From: Odobenus rosmarus divergens
Taxonomy: Eukaryota > Chordata > Mammalia > Carnivora > Odobenidae
Assembly (NCBI RefSeq): GCF_000321225.1
Contig: NW_004450480.1
Location: 2,552,176 to 2,616,175 of the forward strand
Direction: 5' to 3'
Length of the DNA stretch: 64,000 nucleotides
Of this stretch, positions 57,070 through 64,000 are shown piece after piece. The notes below the pieces were generated by a model. It saw nothing but the letters and a program-made list of their open reading frames with translations. It was not told where the DNA came from and searched no databases. The translations under genes and the position numbers were made by a program. Numbering within the stretch: position 1 is the first letter of the stretch; each line of letters opens with the position of its first letter.

Positions 57070-57265
57070 CCAGTACCGCTACCAGGACCACCAGCTAGGA
57101 GCCTGGGCCAGTCACTTCATCTCCAGAAGCTCCCGCCTCTCATGCAGAAATGGATCGGAGGGAGGGGGCAGCAGAGACTACACTATCCGTCTCACTGGCT
57201 GAGAGGTGAGGTAACATTCATCAGCAGGCCCAACACTGCGAATGATGTGTAAAGACCAAAATTCC
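57070..57265 (+). mobile_element. Diverged MIR, sense
   Basis: 'CCTGGGCCAGTCACTTCATC', 'CTCATGCAGAAATGGATCGG' and 'CTGAGAGGTGAGGTAACATT' match the middle of MIR; the remainder is weak. Confidence 0.55.
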
Positions 57266-57429
57266 CAGTAATGATAATGAATGTTGTTAGCGCTACAGAA
57301 GGTCTAAGTGGGGGCTTCCAAACAGAGCAGTGTCTGTCTCCTCCTACACTCTTCAAAATGACCTGTGTTTTCTAGACAAATGGCCCTTTTTTCTTGTTTG
57401 GCAATCTATTCATAATCCTTAGGACCCTC

Positions 57430-57600
57430 ACGGAGAGGAACAGGCAACATGGCCTGAGGGATCTGGAGATACCCAGCCTTGGCCCTTGCATGGGCACCCT
57501 TGGGAAAGTTCCTTAATGTCTTTGAGTTTCCCACATGCCTTGCCTAAAACTCCTCAAGTGCTCGAAATAAGTATCTCCCAAACCCTCTTGTGCAAAAAAG
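57430..57600 (+). mobile_element. Diverged MIR, sense
   Basis: 'CAACATGGCCTGAGGGATCT', 'CACCCTTGGGAAAGTTCCTT' and 'AATGTCTTTGAGTTTCCCAC' fit the MIR order (TGTGACCTTGGGCAAGTTACTT ... CTGAGCCTCAGTTTCC) after heavy decay. Confidence 0.5.
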
Positions 57601-58334
57601 ATGACGGGATTTACACAGTGGGGTGACAACGGGTTTATGTGGTTGGAGTGCCTGCCGCACTACACAGTCTGGCTGATTCAAAGGGGCCCCAAAGCCTTTT
57701 CTGCTGTGCACGCAATACTCTGCCTCTGTTAAGGAAGGAAAACAACACGGTACTGCTGTCTACGTGGGCCAGACCAAGGCCTGGGATGTAACACAAAAGG
57801 TAACCACAGCTGGGGCAGAAGAGAGTCCCGCCACACCTGCAGGTGAACGTTAGCCAAGAGGGATATGCCATTCTGAATACTTCAGAAAGACACACCCAAA
57901 CCTTCTCCCGGGGTAAAAAACAGAAAGAGAGGATACGGGAAGACAACAGGGGTCCTTCACACAGGGCTGTGATCCCAAGTGAGACGGGGCTCACTCCTTC
58001 CTATCTTGTGAACTTCTCTGTATGCTGACCCCACCCCTCCGCCACCTTCAGTGTGGGCACCTGGGCACCACCACGACCGACTCACAGAGTACATAAATTA
58101 AAAAAATAAAAAGATGAGAATAAATACATTTTGGGTTAAATATGTTTGTCTAATTAAAAATATTGTTCTGCTTAATATAGGCAAACCAACTAGAGAATTA
58201 ATGTGCCACCTGTCTACACACTAAGAGTAAAACTAAAAGTAGGAATTTCAAAGGTGCTTTTGTCTCTTGATGTACAGGAGTGGCTCTCCAAATTCCTACA
58301 TACTGTTCCATTCCTTTGAAAACACAGGGAGATT
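57601..58334. other. Single-copy DNA, nothing recognised
   Basis: A 119-codon minus-strand frame at 57635-57994 has no recognised domain or exon context. No repeat recognised. Confidence 0.45.
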
Positions 58335-58354
58335 GGGTTGGGGGCGGGGGGGGG
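58335..58354. repeat. G-rich quadruplex-type motif
   Basis: GGG (58335-58337), TT, GGGGG (58340-58344), C, then nine G (58346-58354). This supplies at least four G-tracts of three or more with short loops on one strand. Confidence 0.8.
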
Positions 58355-58444
58355 TGTAGTCAAGTAGCCATCCAGCTCATTGAAACACATATACACATGC
58401 CCCCACCCCCATAGCAGCCCCAAAGGAACACACGCATAACCTCA

Positions 58445-58990
58445 ACGTCCAACCAATAAGGAACTGGCTAAGTAAATGACAATACATTCCTATGAAACAA
58501 TGCTGTGCTGCAATACATGCAATACATACAACATACATCTATATTAATGGCATAGCAAGAAGTCCACTCTTTATATATTGCACGCTTACTAATTATTTAG
58601 TAGACCTTACTTACATACCTCCTAGATGCTACCTATTACCACCCTGCCGCTCCTCTCGGTTTATCACGGATCTCTACCCACCTAGTTTGTTTTTTTGACA
58701 CATATCAGAGCAAGTCCCAAGATACAGTTTAAATAGAAAAGACAAACTACCAAACTGCATGTACAGTATGAGCTCATTTTTGAAACTATATATGGGTGTG
58801 TGCACTCACAGGCCTGGAAAAAACAATGGAAGGAAATACCACAAAATGTTACTAGTAACAATTTTGGTATTTTTTTCCCTTGTTACCTATATGCATTTTT
58901 TTCTCGTTTTTTTTTTTTTCTCCTCTTTTTTTGGTGTTTTGTTTTGTTTTAGTGATAAGCATTTATTGCTTGAGAAATAAACAGATCCGT
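58445..58990 (+). mobile_element. L1M-type LINE-1 ORF2/3'UTR remnant, interrupted
   Basis: 'ACGTCCAACCAATAAGGAAC', 'TGGCTAAGTAAATGACAATA' and 'ATGAAACAATGCTGTGCTGC' resume, after about 58,565-58,700 of unmatched sequence, with 'GTACAGTATGAGCTCATTTT' and 'GGAAGGAAATACCACAAAAT'. The order is that of old L1M elements (CCAACAATAGGGGACTGG ... GGAAGGAAATACACCAAAAT). Confidence 0.65.
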
Positions 58991-59877
58991 GATGAAGATA
59001 AGGAGACGAAGACAAGAGGAATGCAACGCAGGCAACTAGAAATAATGCAGGACAGAAGAGAAATACCCGAAGCCATCGGGGAAGGCCTCCCTCCCTAAGC
59101 ACTGGCGGCTCGGCAAGAAGCCACATGTTCAACCAGCCATGGGAGTGTTGGCCACGAAGGGCAGAAAAAGGCAACTGAGAAGAAAGCAAATGCCAGTCCT
59201 GCTGGCCCTCCAGATCATTTCCTAACAGACTGACTATCTTTCCGAGAGAGTTCTAAAACCATTTCCAATCACCTCCCTGAGTGTCAATGGGGAGTGATGG
59301 GAATTTCCTGAGCCCAGGCTCGTATCTGCACACGCTGTCAGAAACAATCCATTGCATCGAAGTTTCCAGCACCCTAGTAAAACAGGCCACCATCGTTAGC
59401 CTCCGCAACCACCTCGCGGCCATCCTCCTCAGCAAGCCCTTGGTCAGCATCCACCTGGAGGCCGGCCTCTGGTTCTGGAAGGCTAGCAGCTTCCCAGAAT
59501 GGAGGGAATGCCCACACATCACCTTAGGTAGGACCAGTCATTCCACTTTTCACCGATGCGTTTGTCGACCCATTTAAGGACTTACTGGTTAAGATTTAGG
59601 TCTCATTTCCAATGACTAAAAGGGGAACCAATGGGAGGGAATTTCCTCTGACACGAGGGCTATGCGAACAGCAACTCATGGAGCCTTCCGGAAGCGCTCC
59701 AGCCCTCTGATGGGGGCCGAAAGTGGAGGACACAAGAAGACCAAGCAGATCACGAGGAGAACCTGGAGGCTGGGATCTCCAAGGTACTTCTTCGTAGCCT
59801 TGCCTGTAAAGGCTGGATATGTCCACGGTAATGCCATGGGGTAAGGAATAATAAGACAATCACAAAGCACGTGAAAT
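58991..59877. other. CpG-retaining single-copy DNA with overlapping open frames
   Basis: GC-richer than its neighbours. Overlapping frames of about 60-98 codons lie on both strands (59281-59577 plus, 59253-59522 minus, 59596-59859 minus). The translations match no family I recognise and there is no convincing acceptor-donor pair, so no gene is called. A CAATGGGG near 59,286 and a GTAGGA near 59,527 are the only exon-like hints. Confidence 0.4.
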
Positions 59878-59892
59878 AAAAAGGATAATTAA

Positions 59893-60068
59893 GGGGCGCC
59901 TGGGTGGCTCAGTCGGTTGAGCATCTGACTCTTGATTTCAGCTCAGGTAATGATCTCGGGGTAGTGAGAGCAAGCCCCATGTCAGGCTCCGTGCTGGGTG
60001 TGGAGTCTGCTTAAGATTCTTTCCCTCCCTCTCCCTCTGCCCCATCCTCCTCTTCAGAAAAAAAAAAG
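59893..60068 (+). mobile_element. CAN-SINE (SINEC), sense, older subfamily
   Basis: 'GGGGCGCCTGGGTGGCTCAG' head, 'GAGCATCTGACTCTTGATTT', 'GTGCTGGGTGTGGAGTCTGC' and 'TTAAGATTCTTTCCCTCCCT', then a short A tail. An imperfect duplication, AAAAAGGATAATTAA before and AAAAAGGTAATTAA after, flanks it. The body is the older CAN-SINE form, unlike the 17.5-kb copy. Confidence 0.94.
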
Positions 60069-60075
60069 GTAATTA

Positions 60076-60805
60076 AAATCATCCCCTGGAAGTTTGTAAG
60101 GGCAGTCACTGATGGATCAGCACCATCTAATAGCATGGTGGTTTATTTTTCAAATCCTGCATGTGGCTTCACGTTAATAACCCAATACCATGCTCTCATT
60201 GAGAACACTATATTCTCCTAACACGTTCTTACTATTTTTTGTTATTGTTCATTTTAAAAAAAATTAAAAGGTACTCTCAAAGTATACTATAATCACACCC
60301 TATGAGAAATCCAGGTATTTGGAAACACAACATTAAGTTCTCATTCATATCTTAAGGTCATCTATACTAGAACCTTTCCCTCCACCCCCAAGACACACAT
60401 ACATACATTTATTCCAAAGAATAGCATTCCTCTCCATGGAATCTGTATTCCAGTAAGTATATAATGCCCCACCTCTTAGAAACTCATAAGGCACATGTGT
60501 GTATCAGAAAGAAACCAAGTGCAGCCAAAACTGACTTGTCAAGAAAATCTTTTAATTTCTCATAGATCACCTATTTAAAGGCTCATAAAAAAATGGGGCA
60601 GTGAGGATCCCAGTGATTTTAGAAAGTTAATATCCTAAAGTATGATAATATTTTTCAACCTATAAATTACGAGTATAACTTTCACTCATATTGATAACAA
60701 AAAGCATCTAAATCCTCCATGAAATCATGTAAGCTTTATAAGATATAGACATAGAAACGTTTTTGAATCTGGGTCTTTGATGTGAAAGCCAATATTTATA
60801 CATAT
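60076..60805. other. Single-copy AT-rich DNA
   Basis: No repeat or gene recognised. Confidence 0.5.
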
Positions 60806-60809
60806 AAAA

Positions 60810-60960
60810 CCTAGAATATCAGAGCCAGAAGGGAACTTAGATATCATGTAACCCGACTCTCTCATTTCACAGGTATAGACAGAAAAGGCTGAGAGATGGT
60901 TAAGTGGCTTATACGTGGCTATGGGGACATATATGGTGCCCTAATACCAAATTAAGGGTG
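60810..60960 (-). mobile_element. MIR3/L3 (CR1-like) remnant, antisense
   Basis: 'GAATATCAGAGCCAGAAGGG', 'AACTTAGATATCATGTAACC' and 'CGACTCTCTCATTTCACAGG' match the antisense of the shared CR1/L3/MIR3 3' terminus (ATTTCAGAGCTGGAAGGGACCTTAGAGATCAT). The two families cannot be separated here. Confidence 0.6.
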
Positions 60961-61314
60961 GGAGCATTATCAGGGATCAAAAGTGTAAGCAGAACAAAAC
61001 TCAACAATTAGTTGTTGTTGTTGCTTCCATTACAGGCTTTAGTATACAATATTTGAGTCTTTGACTATAAAACAGTCACGACCACAAACTGCCCTTCACC
61101 CCACAAAACACATAATCACCCCCTAAAAAAAGAATTTCAGCCCTATAACATAAAGGCAATTAAAAAAAAAAATAAAGTGAACCACTTAGACAGCAACCAC
61201 ATAGCTGACAAGTAAACTACTTGGTTTGGTTTTTAAACAGGACTTCAAAAGGACTCAAAATAAGAGAAAGTTGAGACTCCAGTATCTTTCCAAACAGGAA
61301 CAACAGACCACCTA
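60961..61314. other. Single-copy DNA, nothing recognised
   Basis: Short (GTT)n near 61,012-61,023 and an A-rich stretch near 61,161. No gene. Confidence 0.5.
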
Positions 61315-61932
61315 CTACAGTCCTTTGCTGAAGAAATATTTACAAAATACCTACTTTGTGCCAGGCATTGTGCTTACAGACTAGCATACAACAGCACCCA
61401 GAAAGTTATATTCTAGCCTGCTGGAGATGGTGAGAAGACTGGCATTAATCAATATAGAAACAAAGATAGATATAAACTATATTGGGATAAATGCCACAAA
61501 GTTATATGGGGCCAGAACAAAGTTTAAGAGGGATGTTGGCAGAGTAGAGAGATCAAGGAAGAACTCCCTGATCAGGTTACAATCGAGCTGTGAGCTGAAG
61601 GACAGGCAGGAGGCAACCAGATGAAGAAGAGATGGAAGCATACTCCAGGCAGAGGGAACACATGCAAAGGGCCTGCGGCACCGAGGAGCAGAATAAGACA
61701 TAACCAGGGTGTGTGCAAGAGAAAATAAAGGTGGAGGTAGCACAGAATGAGAAGAAAGCAGAATTCACACTATAAAGGTTGTACAGATCCTGTGACAGAA
61801 TTCTGTCTTTATCCTAAGGGTAGTGGGAGGCCATTGAAGGGACCTCAGCTTGGTGTTGAACAGGTGAAGCGGACATGATCATATCTACATTTTGAAGAGA
61901 TTACTCAGGCTGCTGAACGGAGAGCCAACTGG
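61315..61932 (-). mobile_element. L2 LINE 3' region, antisense, longest copy
   Basis: Runs from 'TTTGTGCCAGGCATTGTGCT' through 'CAGGCAGAGGGAACACATGC', 'AAAGGGCCTGCGGCACCGAG' and 'TTTATCCTAAGGGTAGTGGG' to 'GGACATGATCATATCTACAT' and 'TTACTCAGGCTGCTGAACGG'. This is about 600 bp of ordered antisense L2 sequence. Frames of up to about 88 codons within it are LINE-derived. Confidence 0.88.
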
Positions 61933-64000
61933 AATGGGATCAGTCTATGAGAAAAAAATGTCCAACCCTATTCAGTGAATTCCCAATATATGCAAAAATT
62001 AGAGAAGGTCCTTACAAAATACCCAAAGCAATCCTTCAAATATACATAAGAAAGCAGGTAGAGTTGGGGTTGGAAGGGACAGAGCTCGGAAGGCAAATGG
62101 TACAGACCCGTAGCATCCTTGGGGCTATTCCAGTGGTCCACAGGATGCAAATCAACATTTTGAGCCCCGACTCCGCCCACCATGGAATTTACAGATGGTT
62201 TATTCCGGCATCTGCTTCACACTGGCTATGTTCCATCGTTATTGATTTTAGACTTCCAATTATCTCTGAATCTGCGCTTGTGGACTAAGACGTGTAAGAC
62301 CCTGCACCAAAACCAAAACTGTAAACCATTCCAAATTGTCCTAAAAATAAGCACTGTGCTTCTGGGCTGTCTTCTTGTCCAGACGCTAAGGTGGCAGAGG
62401 GGAATAAAGGATCATCCACACAAGACTTTAATATCACTACTTACCTTTCAAAAAACCACATGGAGTCTCTTACAATTTTTTTTTTCATGTCTGAGACAAT
62501 CTCTAAGTATTATGTTTCCAGCTTTTGAGAGACAAAAAATTGATTAGTTTTACAGGGAGCTAAATTCCTTCTCATCCAAAGAACAGGAAACAGCTACTGT
62601 ATCATTTCATTTTTCTCTGCAGATCTACAAATGGGGACAGGCATCTTAGCTGGCCCTAAACTAGCACAAGTTTGGACAGAGCTGAGGTTGTTGGGTTTAA
62701 TTTGGCCAAATAAAGGAACTCTCAACTCAACGAGCATTTGGTCTGTGTAGTTGATTCACTTCATATTACAGATCGAGGACACCAGCAGTACTGTTTAGAA
62801 AAAATGGCAATGCTGTTTAGACAAACAGCCCCGAGAAGACAGACTGGATAGGAAACGTGGTCTGCTGCACTGTTATCCTAGATTTTTTTTTCCTTCCTCC
62901 TTCCCCCATGAGTGCTTTTCATGTAATTTTTACTCACGAAGTTGCCAGTGTTAATTTCTACAGGCCAAATTTGGCTCACTTATTCCTTGCCAATTCCACA
63001 GTCAAATTCTGTGTGCTTGAGGGTGTGTGTGCTTGCGTGCGTGCGTGTGTGTTTCCACTGAATTGCACCTAAAGCCAAAGGGATTTCTGTGACCAGAGAC
63101 TCAAGAAGAATGTAGGCAGCATCACACTTGGGTATCTCTAATGACAAAATCTGTCTCTATTAGCAAAAACAATCAAACTCTCTGAGCTGGCACAAGGCTC
63201 AACTCAGCAAGATGCATGGATCCCCACAGAACCTTTACAAGGATGTGACAGAGCATCCACAGAAAAGCAATTTGCATATTCTCCTGCACAGGAAAAGGAA
63301 ACACAGCAAAGCAAGGGCTAAGCAGCATTTTTCTTGAATTTTCCCACATGGGCTCTATAACCATTCATTTTAGGGCACTGGGTTCAAATGGCAGAGACAG
63401 AAAATGACAGTTTTTTTTCCCCTTCTTCCATTTTACATAATATACTAATTTGATACTGGTTCTTTTTTATTATTATTTTGAAGTGATAAAAGAGTTCAAT
63501 TTCCTCCTCCACCCAAAAAAGCTAATAGAAAAATTATTAACTGTCAGAACCACAATATTTTATCATGCCCACCTGAGATCCCAAAATCCAAAGATAGGAT
63601 ATAAACTCAAAACCAAAAGATTAATTTGGGGCAACCACAATCTTAATATTTTATTCCAGTTATTCACTCGAGGCCAATATCACTGCGAAAAATTAAGAAA
63701 GCATCTACTAAACCAGTTATATATTTTTTAAAAGGTTAACGTAAGAATTTAAGAATCAGAAGTTAACAACACATAAGGGAAAGGGGAATGAAAGGGAAAA
63801 CAATATCCCAAATTAATAGCTTCTACCCTTGCAGCAGAGCTGTGAAGAAAAAGATTAATCAAAAGTGGAGGTTTCCAAACCTCGTAGGTCCTGAGTGAGA
63901 CTGGACTGATCTTATTCAAGGTTGTACCTAACACCTGCTATCAGAAGGTAAGAAAGAAACTGGATCTCCACCAACATTTTTAGTTCCCACCAGCAGTGTA
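61933..64000. other. Single-copy DNA to window end
   Basis: No confident transposon or gene. A degenerate GT/GC tract lies at about 63021-63052 and T runs at about 62,478, 62,882 and 63,411. The part at 62,130-62,300 is repeat-free with retained CpGs. Frames of up to 121 codons (62182-62547) have no recognised domain. Confidence 0.45.
63021..63052. repeat. Degenerate (GT/GC)n tract
   Basis: GTGTGTGTGCTTGCGTGCGT followed by GCGTGTGTGTTT is an interrupted alternating purine-pyrimidine repeat. Confidence 0.8.

Noticed and set aside
1..64000. CRISPR arrays, bacterial operons, insertion sequences, mitochondrial insertions
   Set aside because: No regularly spaced direct repeats, no prokaryotic gene organisation, and no recognisable mitochondrial rRNA, tRNA or protein sequence.

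Overview
This is mammalian nuclear DNA from a carnivore. Six tRNA-derived CAN-SINE (SINEC) copies, a family restricted to Carnivora, carry the diagnostic 5' 'GGGCGCCTGGGTGGCTCAG' head, a CT-rich body and an AATAAATAAA tail. Several have the 'CTCCCTGCTCAGCAGGGAG' body and none is of the dog (SINEC_Cf) or cat type. I therefore infer an arctoid caniform (bear, pinniped or mustelid relative). The rest of the repeats are what any placental genome carries: MIR, MIR3, L2, old L1M-type LINE-1, an MLT1 (MaLR) LTR, hAT-type MITEs and microsatellites.

I find no protein-coding gene, RNA gene, CpG island or recognisable exon. The longest open frames (about 120-184 codons) run through transposon sequence, cross microsatellites or have no recognisable protein features. 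They are about what chance gives in 64 kb on six frames. The window is best read as intergenic DNA or the inside of a very large intron; the sequence alone does not name the locus. The only real protein-coding remnant is the C-terminal part of a LINE-1 ORF2 (about 49.7-50.2 kb), with an in-frame stop and an internal deletion.

Layout. 0-12 kb: single-copy DNA with MIR/L2/L1M fragments, one antisense SINE (7.5 kb) and a hAT MITE (11.8 kb). 12-15 kb: a GC-rich hairpin (12.85 kb), then a repeat-free stretch with homeodomain- and GATA-like motifs and an exactly duplicated 12-mer (13.5-14.3 kb). 15.5-22.2 kb: repeat-dense (L1M, MIR, hAT, the best-preserved SINE at 17.5 kb, L2, a (CA)n, MER5-type). 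22.2-40.9 kb: mostly single-copy and AT-rich with scattered MIR/hAT/L1M/SINE. It includes a paired TAATTA inverted repeat (23.47 kb) and a tandem forkhead-like repeat (34.26 kb). 41-44.5 kb: SINE, MIR, L2, SINE. 44.8 kb: a polypurine tract with an uninterrupted run of 31 G. 45-48 kb: single-copy with small hairpins. 48.6-52.7 kb: L1M, L1 ORF2/3'UTR, two MIRs, hAT, MLT1. 53-64 kb: L2, MIRs, L1M, SINE and a roughly 600-bp antisense L2.

If the window has a job beyond carrying repeats, the likeliest one is cis-regulatory (distal enhancers in the repeat-free stretches). That is inference: conservation and chromatin data were not available. No previously undescribed genetic system is visible.
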